Assembly: GCA_045110475.1 (NCBI GenBank)
Contig: JBGCGC010000106.1
Span: forward strand, 1 to 64,000
From: Granulosicoccus sp045110475
Lineage (GTDB): Bacteria > Pseudomonadota > Gammaproteobacteria > Granulosicoccales > Granulosicoccaceae
Direction of reading: 5' to 3'
DNA length: 64,000 bases
Shown: positions 53,581 through 63,263 of the stretch, in pieces
How positions within the stretch are numbered: position 1 is the first letter of the stretch
Layout of the letters: each line of letters opens with the position of its first letter
Notes under the pieces: model-generated
What the model saw: only the letters and a program-made list of their open reading frames with translations
Databases searched by the model: none
Told to the model about the DNA's origin: nothing
Program-made: the position numbers and the translations under genes

Positions 53581-55755
53581 TTATGCCGCTGCTGCCTTGG
53601 CCTGTTGCCTGCGCCGTGTCAGTACAAACTCGGTGTAACCGTTAGCCTGTTCGCGGCCCTTGAGAACAAGATCCAGAGCCGCCTGAAAGGCGATATCATC
53701 ATCCAGTGCTGGCGCCATGGGAACGTATTCAGGATCACCGGCATTCTGACCATCGACGACGAGCGCCATGCGCGCCATGGACTCGCGCACCTGAGAATCA
53801 TCGATGATCTGATGTTCCAGCCAGTTAGCCAGAAACTGGCTTGAGATACGCAGAGTGGCCCTGTCTTCCATCAGACCAATGTCGTTGATATCAGGCACTT
53901 TGGAGCAGCCAACGCCCTGCTTTACCCAACGGACCACATAGCCAAGTATGCTTTGTGAATTGTTGTCCAGTTCGTGCTGGATTTCTTCGGCAGAAAAGTT
54001 GCGTCCGGGCTCGCTCAATGGAACAGTCAGGATGCTGTCGACACTGGCAGCCGTGCGGCTTTTAAGCTGGTTTTGAACATCAGCAACATTGATCTTGTGA
54101 TAATGCATCGCATGCAGCGTGGCAGCAGTTGGGGATGGCACCCACGCGCAATTGGCTCCGGCTTCCAGATGACCCTGCTTGATCTCGATCATTGCCGCCA
54201 TATGGTCCGGAATCGCCCACATGCCTTTACCGATCTGCGCATTACCTTGCAGACCACAAGCGAGCCCAACATCCACATTGTTGTCTTCATAGGCTCCTAA
54301 CCACATAGAGCTTTTCATCTCTCCCTTGGGCACCATGGCACCTGCATACATGCTGGTGTGCATTTCATCACCGGTTCGATCAAGGAAGCCGGTATTAATG
54401 AAAATCACGCGTTCCGCTGCAGCAGCGATACAGTTTTTAAGATTGACCGAGGTACGTCGTTCCTCATCCATGATGCCGATCTTAAGCGTATTGGCGGCAA
54501 GCCCAAGCGCCGTTTCCACATGGGAAAATAATTGTACTGATAACGCAACTTCCTCCGGACCATGTTGCTTTGGCTTGACGATGTACACACTACCGGTGCG
54601 CGAGTTGCGCGCATCAGCCTCACCTTTATTGAGGTCATGCAATGCGCACAGACTGGTAACCATGGCATCGACATAAGTCTCCGGCACCGGGTTGCCGTTT
54701 TCATCAAGAACGACGTCTGTGATCATGTGAGCACCCACATTGCGCACCAATAACAAGCTGCGGCCGGGCACAGTGAAGGGGTTGCCGTGCAGATCGGTAT
54801 AGGCTCGGTCAGGGTTGAGTGCCCGGACTATTGTCTTGCCACCCTTGACCAGTGACTCCTCAAGATCGCCCTTCATTAGTCCAAGCCAGTTACGGTAGAC
54901 CAGTGCCTTGTCAGCAGCGTCAACAGCGGCAACCGAATCTTCGCAGTCCTGAATAGTGGTTAGTGCCGACTCCATAATGATGTCACTGACACCGGCGGCA
55001 CTGGTTCTGCCAACCGGCGTGGACGCATCAATAACAATCTGCATGTGCAGGCCATTGTTCTTTAACAGCACCGAATCCGGCTTGTCTGCTGCACCCGTGT
55101 AGCCCACACATTGCGAAGGAATTTGCAATGCTGTTTGCACTCCATCGGTAAGCGTTAGTTGCAGCGCACCGTCAGCGATGGCGTAGCTTGCAACATCCTG
55201 ATAGTTACCTGCAGCCAAGGGGGCACATTCGTCAAGTAGATCGTTGGCGAAGGCGACCACCCGTTTACCTCGAACCGCATTGTAGCCACCAGCTCGCGTG
55301 GCTCCGTCATCTTCGGAAATGGCGTCGGTGCCGTACAGGGCGTCATAGAGGCTGCCCCACCGCGCATTGGCGGCATTCAGCGCATACCGTGCGTTGTTGA
55401 CGGGGACAACAAGCTGGGGGCCAGCAGTCACCGCAATTTCCTCATCGACCCGGCTAACATTAACGTTAAAGTCGGCAACTTCAGGTACCAGATACCCGAT
55501 ATCTTGCAGGTGTGCCTTATAAACTCCCGGATCAACCATGCCCGGGTTGGCCTTGTGCCATTTATCAAGGCTGCTCTGAAGTTCTGCCCGTTTGTCCAGC
55601 ATGGCCTGATTAGCGCCGGACAAGTTCCGGAAAATTCCGGACAACGATGTGAAAAAACTATCCGCCTCGATGCCAGTGCCCGGCAGGGCTTCGTTAACAA
55701 TGAAATCATGAAGTGGCTGGGCTACGGTTAAACCACCCGCGGTTTTGACGCTCAT
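53581..55755 (-). CDS. glcB: Malate synthase G
   Basis: Condenses glyoxylate with acetyl-CoA to malate (glyoxylate/glycolate use). About 724 residues, matching GlcB (723 in E. coli). Conserved parts include GRSLLLVRNVGAHM, the catalytic-region RTGSVYIVKPKQHGPEEVA, MGIMDEERRTS(V)NLK, and AWVPSPTAATLHAMHYH. I chose the ATG at 55755; an in-frame TTG at 55779 is less likely. No aceA, glcDEF or other glycolate genes are adjacent. Confidence 0.95.
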   Translation of the reverse strand: MSVKTAGGLTVAQPLHDFIVNEALPGTGIEADSFFTSLSGIFRNLSGANQAMLDKRAELQSSLDKWHKANPGMVDPGVYKAHLQDIGYLVPEVADFNVNVSRVDEEIAVTAGPQLVVPVNNARYALNAANARWGSLYDALYGTDAISEDDGATRAGGYNAVRGKRVVAFANDLLDECAPLAAGNYQDVASYAIADGALQLTLTDGVQTALQIPSQCVGYTGAADKPDSVLLKNNGLHMQIVIDASTPVGRTSAAGVSDIIMESALTTIQDCEDSVAAVDAADKALVYRNWLGLMKGDLEESLVKGGKTIVRALNPDRAYTDLHGNPFTVPGRSLLLVRNVGAHMITDVVLDENGNPVPETYVDAMVTSLCALHDLNKGEADARNSRTGSVYIVKPKQHGPEEVALSVQLFSHVETALGLAANTLKIGIMDEERRTSVNLKNCIAAAAERVIFINTGFLDRTGDEMHTSMYAGAMVPKGEMKSSMWLGAYEDNNVDVGLACGLQGNAQIGKGMWAIPDHMAAMIEIKQGHLEAGANCAWVPSPTAATLHAMHYHKINVADVQNQLKSRTAASVDSILTVPLSEPGRNFSAEEIQHELDNNSQSILGYVVRWVKQGVGCSKVPDINDIGLMEDRATLRISSQFLANWLEHQIIDDSQVRESMARMALVVDGQNAGDPEYVPMAPALDDDIAFQAALDLVLKGREQANGYTEFVLTRRRQQAKAAAA

Positions 55756-56149
55756 AGAAAGTCCGGTTGGTAAGTACAAGGGTTGAAGGCTAAGGACGTC
55801 TTGTCGACAAAAGGCACGCCTGATTGACTGTTTTGTAGAAAAGTCGCCCGCAGAAAGGGAGTATTGGGAGTTTTACCACGGCCACTATCAGCGAATTGTT
55901 GATAGAGTCGTGACAAGAAAGCACAGAGATGGCTTATGACCTTTGGCACGTGCATCCAGGTTACGCGTTAAAGCGTAACCAAACCCTGCAATTTTAACAG
56001 AACCGACACTTCGCCGTGAAATGTCGGGTATATCACAGCTAAATGTGGATCAGGTACCGCCACTGATTGCCAGTCTTGGTTACCATCGACTTATGCTAAA
56101 TCCATCGCTCCATGAATATCAGGCACTCGATGCCGGAAGAAAATTGACT
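55756..56149. promoter_or_regulatory. Divergent promoter interval of glcB and the GH16 gene, with an 8-bp-arm hairpin
   Basis: The 394-bp interval holds no other gene. GGTTACGC-GTTAAA-GCGTAACC at 55959-55980 is a perfect inverted repeat and may be an operator or hairpin; its user is unknown. The frame of the GH16 gene is open back to 56021, but the signal peptide start at 56150 is preferred. Confidence 0.45.
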
Positions 56150-57766
56150 ATGGCACCCGTCTTTAAACTGACCCTTATTGCTTGCCTGGCAGCAGGCATC
56201 GGCGCATGTTCATCAGGTTCCAGCGAGTCTGGCGACACACCTGGCACCTCCGTACCGGCAGATGATCAAAGCGCCGAGCCCGATGGCAACTCGCCCGACA
56301 ACATGACCGGCAACGAATCGGAAAATCAGGCTGACGCCAATGGTTCTGAACAGAACGATACGACGGCGCCGCTTATACCCGAACTCGACCCCACCGCTGA
56401 GCCTATCCCCGCACCCAATCCTGACGATCCGTTTGGCTCACTTTTGGAAGTTGACAATGAAACGCCTGTCGCGGGGGCTGGTCCCACGCAACCCAAAAAC
56501 CTGCGCATCGATCTTGTCTCTAATGACTGGGCCGAATTCAGCTGGGCTCCTGCCAACGATGACGGCAATGTCGTTGAATATCGGATCAAACGCAGTGACG
56601 GTCACGTGTACACCATGCGCGAAGACCTGAGTAGCACCAATGGCGGCACACAGGCAGAGCTGGACAAACAGTGGACAACCACCTCGTTTATCGACTGCAA
56701 CTACACCAGATTTTCAGACAGCATCCACAACTGCAACGAATTCGGCCCCGAACCCGGTGATATCTTCAGTTACGAAGTTACCGCCGTTGACAACGAGGGT
56801 AACGAATCTGCTCCATCTGATCCGATCACCATCACTTATCACCAGCAACAAAACGCGCCAGTTCCGTTATACAAGGATCGCTTCCTTGATGACTCCGGGT
56901 TTGCACAAAACCATGACCTTTCCAGCCCGGCAAACTTTCTGGATAAGTTCACACTTGTTTTCGAAGATGATTTCAACGGTGACACGATTGATGAGGCTCG
57001 CTGGAATACCCAGCTAGTCTGGGGTGATCAGGAGGTCATCAACAATGAACAGCAGTACTTCGTCAATACTCAGCGTACGCCGGACTTTGGTTACGACCCG
57101 TTCAAACTTGAAAATTCCATCCTGACCATCGAGGCTATCCCGACACCTGAAGGACTAAAAGACCAGCTACCTCCAAAGTGCAGCCTGATCAATGAGGCGA
57201 AGCCGCCATGCCTGTTTCTATCGGGCGCTCTGGCCACCCAGAACAAATTCAACATGACCTTTGGCTTCGTCGAAGCGAGAATGAAAACCAGTGACATATC
57301 CGGTGCACTGTCCAGCTTCTACCTGTATCACCGTTATCCTGGAGAAGGCGTGGAGCGCAACGCTCCGGAAATCGATATTGTTGAATATCTCGGCGAAAAC
57401 CCGTTTGGTGACGAGGATGCCTTCCAGACTTATCACTTCGATGACGTAACCACGGGGATCACGCGCTCGTCACCGACCATGAATTTCGAAAATCCGGATG
57501 GTAGCTTGTACAGCGACGATTTCCATACCTACTCGGTACTGTGGGAACCACAACTGGTCATCTGGTATATCGATGGTGAAGAGATAAAACGACTGTCTGG
57601 CCCCCAGGTCGGGGCACGTGCGATGAATATCGTGACCTATCTTGTAGCAGGTAGTGGCTGGGCACCGACCCCGGACATGAATGGCCCGTTTCCATTAAAA
57701 CTGGAAATTGATTATATCCGTGCCTATCAACGTGATGCCTACAAGACCAATGGTCTGTACCCCTGA
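56150..57766 (+). CDS. Glycoside hydrolase family 16 lipoprotein
   Basis: 538 residues. A lipobox-like GIGAC near residue 20 is followed by an acidic, Pro/Thr/Asn-rich linker (to about 115), a fibronectin type III-like domain (about 120-245) and a GH16 beta-jelly-roll (about 275-530). The catalytic motif ExDxxE is present as E407-I-D409-IV-E412. GH16 enzymes cut beta-1,3/1,4-glucans, laminarin or galactans such as agar and carrageenan; the exact substrate is not readable. ATG at 56150 has GGAAG upstream. It points to use of algal or plant polysaccharide at the cell surface. Confidence 0.9.
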   Translation: MAPVFKLTLIACLAAGIGACSSGSSESGDTPGTSVPADDQSAEPDGNSPDNMTGNESENQADANGSEQNDTTAPLIPELDPTAEPIPAPNPDDPFGSLLEVDNETPVAGAGPTQPKNLRIDLVSNDWAEFSWAPANDDGNVVEYRIKRSDGHVYTMREDLSSTNGGTQAELDKQWTTTSFIDCNYTRFSDSIHNCNEFGPEPGDIFSYEVTAVDNEGNESAPSDPITITYHQQQNAPVPLYKDRFLDDSGFAQNHDLSSPANFLDKFTLVFEDDFNGDTIDEARWNTQLVWGDQEVINNEQQYFVNTQRTPDFGYDPFKLENSILTIEAIPTPEGLKDQLPPKCSLINEAKPPCLFLSGALATQNKFNMTFGFVEARMKTSDISGALSSFYLYHRYPGEGVERNAPEIDIVEYLGENPFGDEDAFQTYHFDDVTTGITRSSPTMNFENPDGSLYSDDFHTYSVLWEPQLVIWYIDGEEIKRLSGPQVGARAMNIVTYLVAGSGWAPTPDMNGPFPLKLEIDYIRAYQRDAYKTNGLYP

Positions 57767-57793
57767 TCGCGCACACTGCGCAACGGGTAAAGC

Positions 57794-57814
57794 GCGCCCC
57801 TGAAAACGGGGCGC
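57794..57814. terminator. GC-rich hairpin between convergent genes
   Basis: GCGCCCC and GGGGCGC pair around a 7-nt loop (TGAAAAC), 27 bp after the GH16 stop and about 80 bp before the end of the VWA gene. No long T-run follows, so termination strength is uncertain. Confidence 0.55.
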
Positions 57815-57896
57815 ACAGGCAATTTGCGCGACGAAAATATAATAGTCGTGCAGGTTTAGGCAGTTGCCTTCGTCAAGTCCGAGCGGGCAACACCTC

Positions 57897-58616
57897 TCAG
57901 CCATCCATCTGCTGCAACAACGCGCGGGCCTGTCCCGATCCTTGCTGTTCGAGTTGTTGAAGAGCCTGCCGACCACCCGCTGCATAGGCTGCGACTGCGT
58001 TCAACAGATCACCGAGCGCTTTGGCCGATGACTCGTCAAACCGGCAATGCGCGCCACCGGAAAGGCTCGCTATCTGTTTGAACGCATCGCTTGCCGGTCC
58101 GTTTGAACCTTCCTGAAAAATAAAGACAGGCATGTTCAGCAAACGACATTGCCCCGCCAGATTGCCAAGCTGATCCACATCTTCCTCTACACAGTCGCCG
58201 ATGAAGACCAGGGCTTGAACGGGTGTTTGTTTCGCTTCTGCGAGAGCATGCTTTAGCACACGATGAATCTGCGTTGTGCCTGCCTGACACGTGACCTTGC
58301 GCATCATGCCAGTGACCTGATCGGCATTCCTCAGCCACTTTGATGCGCGGCATTCATCATAGCCACGGTAGTACACCAACTGTACATCGAGCTCACCAAT
58401 ACCGCGCGTGTTGGTGAACATGTCGCTCTGCAACGACATCGCACGATCCCAGGTACGCTGTCGACTGGCGGTTGCATCCAGAGAGAACACCAGCCGACCG
58501 CGCCCTTGCACCAAAGCCGACGGCGGTGTCTGCTTGACGGCTTGAAGAAAGGCATCCACCTCATCACGGCCATCGAGTTCGGCGGCCCGAGTTGGCGTTA
58601 CGGGTTTATCTGCCAT
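57897..58616 (-). CDS. VWA-domain protein
   Basis: A 239-residue protein with a von Willebrand A-like fold: VFSLDATASRQRTWD (a variant MIDAS DxTxS), then VQALVFIGDCVEEDVDQL and MPVFIFQEGS. No signal peptide, so probably cytoplasmic. The C-terminus is Ala/Gln-rich and helical. The partner is unknown; it lies 31 bp after the BON-LysM gene and likely shares its transcript. Confidence 0.78.
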   Translation of the reverse strand: MADKPVTPTRAAELDGRDEVDAFLQAVKQTPPSALVQGRGRLVFSLDATASRQRTWDRAMSLQSDMFTNTRGIGELDVQLVYYRGYDECRASKWLRNADQVTGMMRKVTCQAGTTQIHRVLKHALAEAKQTPVQALVFIGDCVEEDVDQLGNLAGQCRLLNMPVFIFQEGSNGPASDAFKQIASLSGGAHCRFDESSAKALGDLLNAVAAYAAGGRQALQQLEQQGSGQARALLQQMDG

Positions 58617-58647
58617 AAGGACGCGTCAGGCACACCGGCGCAGCTAA

Positions 58648-59094
58648 TCAGGCAGCTGTGGAATTAGCACCGGGGATGCGAATTTTCTGGCCGGGATAAA
58701 TGAGATCGGCGTCCTTGATGACTTCGCGGTTGGCTTCGAATATCTTCGTGTACGCCATCGCATCACCCAGATATTCCTTGGCAATTTTTGATAGTGAATC
58801 ACCGGATTTGACTGTGTAATAAAGCACCCCCGACTCCGGGGAAGGCGCGTCTAGTGCAGAGACATCGACATCGGTCACACCCTGGACGTTGCCTGCCATG
58901 AGTACCGCCTTTTCCATAGCCTCGGCACTGTCTGCCTTGCCACTTAGTGCAACCTTGCCCCCCGCGTAAGAGACACCAAGGTCGCTGATACCAGGATTAT
59001 CGCTGCTTAAGGCATCTTTGATCTTTGCCGGCGCATCGTCGTCCGAATCAAACAGCTTTTTTCCCATATCTTTCGCAAAATCGAATAATCCCAT
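58648..59094 (-). CDS. BON-LysM protein (Kbp/YgaU-like)
   Basis: A 148-residue protein close in length and order to E. coli Kbp (149): an N-terminal GLFDFAKDMGKKLFD, a BON domain (about 22-80) and a C-terminal LysM domain (about 92-142; YTVKSGDSLSKIAKEYLGD ... NREVIKDADLIYPGQKIRIP). E. coli Kbp is a cytoplasmic K+ sensor protein. No signal peptide is present here either. Confidence 0.9.
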   Translation of the reverse strand: MGLFDFAKDMGKKLFDSDDDAPAKIKDALSSDNPGISDLGVSYAGGKVALSGKADSAEAMEKAVLMAGNVQGVTDVDVSALDAPSPESGVLYYTVKSGDSLSKIAKEYLGDAMAYTKIFEANREVIKDADLIYPGQKIRIPGANSTAA

Positions 59095-59223
59095 GACTTA
59101 CTGCCTCTGAATCAAGTAATAAATATCCGGAAGTTCCGCTTTTGCAGTCCGGTTGAGTGTTTAGTGTAAGAGCAAAGGCTTTTCTTTGCCATGACTTATT
59201 CTTCCTGAACAAGCGGCGGGAGC

Positions 59224-60333
59224 CTAGGCAGAATGCCGCGACTGCAAATCCGGAAACAAGGCGGCCAGCGCTTGCGCTGATGGCTCGACGACGCCGCGTT
59301 CAGTAATCAACCCGGTAACCAGTCTTGCAGGAGTGACATCAAATGCCGGATTACCGACGGGTGATTCATCGGGAGGTATCGCAAGCTCGGACACACGGCT
59401 ATCGGAAACCAGACGACCCAACTGCTTGCGTACTTCTTCGCCATCACGTTCCTCGATTGGAATCTCCGCCGCACCATCTGACACTGTCCAGTCGATGGTT
59501 GGCGAAGGTAACGCCACATAAAACGGTATCTGATTATCGTAAGCTGCCAAGGCCTTGAGATAAGTACCAATCTTGTTGCAGACATCACCACTGGCTGTTG
59601 TTCTATCGGTACCTACAATTACCATATCCACCTGACCATGCTGCATCAGATGCCCACCGGCATTGTCAACAATATACGTATGCGGCACACCATGACTGCC
59701 CAGCTCCCACGCCGTCAGCGCACCCTGATTGCGAGGCCGTGTCTCATCCACCCAAACATGCACATTCAACCCCGCATCGGTAGCGTGGTACATCGGTGAG
59801 GTTGCCGTACCCCAATCAACCGTTGCCAGCCACCCGGCGTTGCAATGGGTGAGGATATTGACCGGCGAGTCATCGGTTTTTTTCGCAGCTATAGCACGCA
59901 CAAGCTCCAGCCCGTTAAGCCCTATCTGGCGATTAATCTCAACATCTTCATCGGCGATGGCGATGGCCAGAGTTCTGGCAGCGGCAGCACGCTCAGCGAT
60001 GTCCAGTGGTCGCAAATGCTCACGCATGCGATCCAGTGCCCAGCGCAGATTAATCGCTGTGGGTCTGGTGGCATGAAGCACGTCCCAGGTGGCATCTATT
60101 GCCGTATCCGAGCTATCCCGGGCGACAGCTCTGGCCATTCCCCAGGCGGCGGTGGCTCCGATCAGGGGCGCGCCTCGAACCCACATATCACGAATCGCAG
60201 TGGCGAATTCGTCGGTGCTGTCCAGTTGCACAATGTCGAATTTGTGCGGCAGCCAGCGCTGATCGATAATCTTGACCGTGCCGTCGTTCTCGTCATGCCA
60301 GATAGAACGGTAATGCGTATCACCTATTTTCAT
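59224..60333 (-). CDS. mtnA: Methylthioribose-1-phosphate isomerase
   Basis: Converts 5-methylthioribose-1-phosphate to methylthioribulose-1-phosphate in methionine salvage. 369 residues; the catalytic Cys is in THCNAGWLATVDWGTA and the catalytic Asp in IVGTDRTTASGDVCNKIGTY. It lies 9 bp after mtnK. None of the later salvage genes (mtnB, C, D, E) is in view. Confidence 0.95.
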   Translation of the reverse strand: MKIGDTHYRSIWHDENDGTVKIIDQRWLPHKFDIVQLDSTDEFATAIRDMWVRGAPLIGATAAWGMARAVARDSSDTAIDATWDVLHATRPTAINLRWALDRMREHLRPLDIAERAAAARTLAIAIADEDVEINRQIGLNGLELVRAIAAKKTDDSPVNILTHCNAGWLATVDWGTATSPMYHATDAGLNVHVWVDETRPRNQGALTAWELGSHGVPHTYIVDNAGGHLMQHGQVDMVIVGTDRTTASGDVCNKIGTYLKALAAYDNQIPFYVALPSPTIDWTVSDGAAEIPIEERDGEEVRKQLGRLVSDSRVSELAIPPDESPVGNPAFDVTPARLVTGLITERGVVEPSAQALAALFPDLQSRHSA

Positions 60334-60342
60334 GTCGTTACC

Positions 60343-61614
60343 TCACTTGTCTCTTACCGATGAAGCAACGACATCAAGTAGCTCGCCCACAGTCTTGATC
60401 GCTGCACGCTCTACCAGCAGTTGTCGTGCAATGCGCAATCCGGTTGATTCGCATTGCGCGCGTAAATCATCATCGTGAATATCGTCGTACTCGATGATGT
60501 GTGCCAGCCCCAGGGTGCGACGAATAATCTCACAACCACAAAAACCCAGCGCATCTGTCCAGATGTGCTCAAGCTGTTCTGTTAGCGCTTGTTTGAGTGC
60601 ATCATGATGACCTTGATCTTCAAACAGGGATGCGGGGAACAGCATGCCTTGCCGTTCGTGCAGCCAAAGGTACGTAAAACGTTCGGTAAAGCTCAGCCAG
60701 ATATCATCAATCACCGATAGTATCCAGTTGCGGTAGTGGTTTCTGTCATTGTCAGAGCTGGCATACCCGGGTTGAGCACACCAGGCCATGATGAAATTAC
60801 CGATGAGCATGCCGACATCAAAACCCATGGGACCATACAAGGCAAACTCAGGGTCAATGACATAAGCCTCATCCTCATTGACCATTACGGAGCCTGTATG
60901 CAAGTCACCGTGCAGCAAGGTTTCAGCCTGCGAACAGAACGCCTGCTTCATTACCTGCGCTGCCCGCTTGGCATCAACATCGTCACGCAACCGAGCTACC
61001 TGACTATCAAGCTGTGGTGAGGTGTGACGGTTCATGGGAGCATCAAAGAACGGGTCGGTAAACACCAGCGATTCGGTGATGTCGCACAGAGCAGTGTTGC
61101 CGGCGAACAAGGCGACATCCTGCTTGCGAACCGCCGCATCCATACTGAAGTCTGATCCTTTGAACAGGGTATCTGCGCAGAATTTTCCCAGCAGGCGGCC
61201 AAGGCCTTTGTGTTCGGTTGCTTGTTGCAGGCTTTGACGCAAGATGTGATGCGGCGAAAGGAACTGCATCACAATCAAGGCTTGCGCTTCATCGAAATGG
61301 AAGATCTCGGGGACGGTTCCCGGTGCGCGCTGTTGCTGTCTGCTTAACGCGTGGTATTCGAAAAAACTGCGCGACAGTGGCAAGGGCCAACTGTCGCCTA
61401 CCAGGCGCACATAGGGAAGCGCCTGCTTGACAACCACCGATCCTGAGGCAGACTCCACGATAAATACAAGATTAAGATTGCCATCACCCACCTCTCTGAC
61501 ACGCCACGACGTGTATTCATTTCCAAGGCGCTGCGTGACGGAGGCCACGTTTGATAGTCTGGCCGGCAAGGTATCGACATCGAGAGGCAGGTACGGTTGT
61601 GCTGTTGCGTTCAT
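60343..61614 (-). CDS. mtnK: S-methyl-5-thioribose kinase
   Basis: Phosphorylates methylthioribose. 423 residues with an aminoglycoside-kinase-like fold: N-lobe YTSWRVREVGDGNLNLVFIVE...VVKQALPYVR, catalytic loop HGDLHTGSVMV and the metal site DPEFALYGPMGFDVG. It is the first gene of mtnK-mtnA and is divergent from an ABC importer across 137 bp, which suggests that imported methylthioribose is the substrate. Confidence 0.95.
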   Translation of the reverse strand: MNATAQPYLPLDVDTLPARLSNVASVTQRLGNEYTSWRVREVGDGNLNLVFIVESASGSVVVKQALPYVRLVGDSWPLPLSRSFFEYHALSRQQQRAPGTVPEIFHFDEAQALIVMQFLSPHHILRQSLQQATEHKGLGRLLGKFCADTLFKGSDFSMDAAVRKQDVALFAGNTALCDITESLVFTDPFFDAPMNRHTSPQLDSQVARLRDDVDAKRAAQVMKQAFCSQAETLLHGDLHTGSVMVNEDEAYVIDPEFALYGPMGFDVGMLIGNFIMAWCAQPGYASSDNDRNHYRNWILSVIDDIWLSFTERFTYLWLHERQGMLFPASLFEDQGHHDALKQALTEQLEHIWTDALGFCGCEIIRRTLGLAHIIEYDDIHDDDLRAQCESTGLRIARQLLVERAAIKTVGELLDVVASSVRDK

Positions 61615-61751
61615 TGCATACGGCTCTTCGGATTTAACAGGTCCGGCATAGGGGAATCACGATAAGCAAGGCACGCAGCATTGTCAATTGCGCTTGACTT
61701 GTTCAGTCGTTCTAACCTACCGTTGAAGGCCTTTAGACGCCAGCATTAGTC

Positions 61752-63263
61752 ATGAGCACGACCCTTAAAATCAGGGGAGTACGTAAAGCCTTCGGCACCA
61801 ATCAGGTGTTGCACGACATCAACTTCGAGCTTGAGTCCGGTGAAGTGACGGTGCTTATGGGAGCTAACGGGGCGGGCAAATCCACGCTGGTAAAAATCCT
61901 GAGTGCCGTGCACACGCGCGATGGTGGTTCAATCAGCTTGTTTGATCAGGACTTCAATCCGCAGACGCCTGCGCAGGCGATGGCCGAGGGCGTCGTTACA
62001 GTCCATCAGGCTATCAACGATGGCGTTGTACCCGATCTGGATATAGCCTCCAATCTTTTGCTGGAGAATCTGGCTTCCGGAGAAACCGGGCTTTGGGTAA
62101 GGCAAGCTACCCTGCTTTCAAAAGCACGCCGCGTAGCCGATCTGGTCGGCCTGTCGGTACCACTGGACACACCGGTACGACGCCTGAGCCTGGCGGATCG
62201 GCAACTCGTGTCCATTGCCCGCGCCATGGCTTACGAAGCGCGTGTGCTGATTCTGGACGAACCCACCTCATCGCTCTCGGCAACCGAGGCGGACAGGCTT
62301 TTTAAACTCATAGACAAACTGCGCCGTCACGGTGTTGCCATACTGTACATATCGCATCGCATGTCCGATATTCGTCGACTTGCCGATCGGATCGTTGTGA
62401 TGCGTGATGGCAACATCAGCGCAGATCTGAGCACCAAACCACTGGACCTGACGCTGGCAGTTGATGCCATGCTGGGGCGCAGCATGGATGATATGCGACT
62501 GACTATCGTATCGGGGACTCCACCGTGCCTGACGCTCGACAGCGCCGTTCTGACAACCGATTCCAGGCCCTTTAACCTGTGCGTACACGAAGGGGAGACC
62601 GTCGCCGTTACCGGTCTTGTCGGTAGCGGAAAATCTGCATTGGCCAACGTATTGTTTGGCCTCTCACCGCTGCAGGCAGGCAGTATGCAACTAAGTGATC
62701 AGCGCTACCAACCTCTCGTGCCACAAGACGCCATCCGCCAGGGTGTGTTTCTGTGCCCACGCGATCGCGGTACCAATGCGATCGTTCCCGACTTCAACCT
62801 GACGCGCAATATCACTCTGCCGTTTGTCTCTCGTTACAGCCGTCTGTCATGGCTTGACCAACGACGCGAACGCCAGCGTTCAACACAACTGATCGATGAC
62901 ATGGGCGTGGTTTGCCGCTCCTCCGACGATAATATCGGCACCTTGTCGGGCGGCAATCAGCAAAAGATCAGTGTCGCGCGGTGGCTGTCCGAACCCTGCC
63001 GCCTGCTGATCCTCGACGAACCCTTTCAGGGAGTCGACATTCAGGCAAGGCGCGACATCAGTGACAGACTGCGAAGCAGCGCTGGCACTCGTGGCACTCT
63101 GGTGCTGGTATCAGAAATTGACGAGGCGATTGAAATCGCTGATCGCATCATCGTGCTCGCTGAACACACAGTGGTCGGTGAACACATTAACCGGGATCCG
63201 GATATGGACTTGCTACTCTCTCAAGTGGCCTCTGCCAACAAGCAAGGAGCAAACGCTGCGTGA
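61752..63263 (+). CDS. Sugar-type ABC transporter ATP-binding protein (RbsA-like)
   Basis: 503 residues with two nucleotide-binding domains. The first has GANGAGKST, a degenerate signature RLSLADRQLVSIARAM and LILDEPTSSLS. The second has GLVGSGKSA, LSGGNQQKISVARWL and LLILDEPFQGVD. This layout is that of ribose/xylose/AI-2-type importers. It begins divergently from mtnK and overlaps the following permease gene (GTGA). Confidence 0.93.
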   Translation: MSTTLKIRGVRKAFGTNQVLHDINFELESGEVTVLMGANGAGKSTLVKILSAVHTRDGGSISLFDQDFNPQTPAQAMAEGVVTVHQAINDGVVPDLDIASNLLLENLASGETGLWVRQATLLSKARRVADLVGLSVPLDTPVRRLSLADRQLVSIARAMAYEARVLILDEPTSSLSATEADRLFKLIDKLRRHGVAILYISHRMSDIRRLADRIVVMRDGNISADLSTKPLDLTLAVDAMLGRSMDDMRLTIVSGTPPCLTLDSAVLTTDSRPFNLCVHEGETVAVTGLVGSGKSALANVLFGLSPLQAGSMQLSDQRYQPLVPQDAIRQGVFLCPRDRGTNAIVPDFNLTRNITLPFVSRYSRLSWLDQRRERQRSTQLIDDMGVVCRSSDDNIGTLSGGNQQKISVARWLSEPCRLLILDEPFQGVDIQARRDISDRLRSSAGTRGTLVLVSEIDEAIEIADRIIVLAEHTVVGEHINRDPDMDLLLSQVASANKQGANAA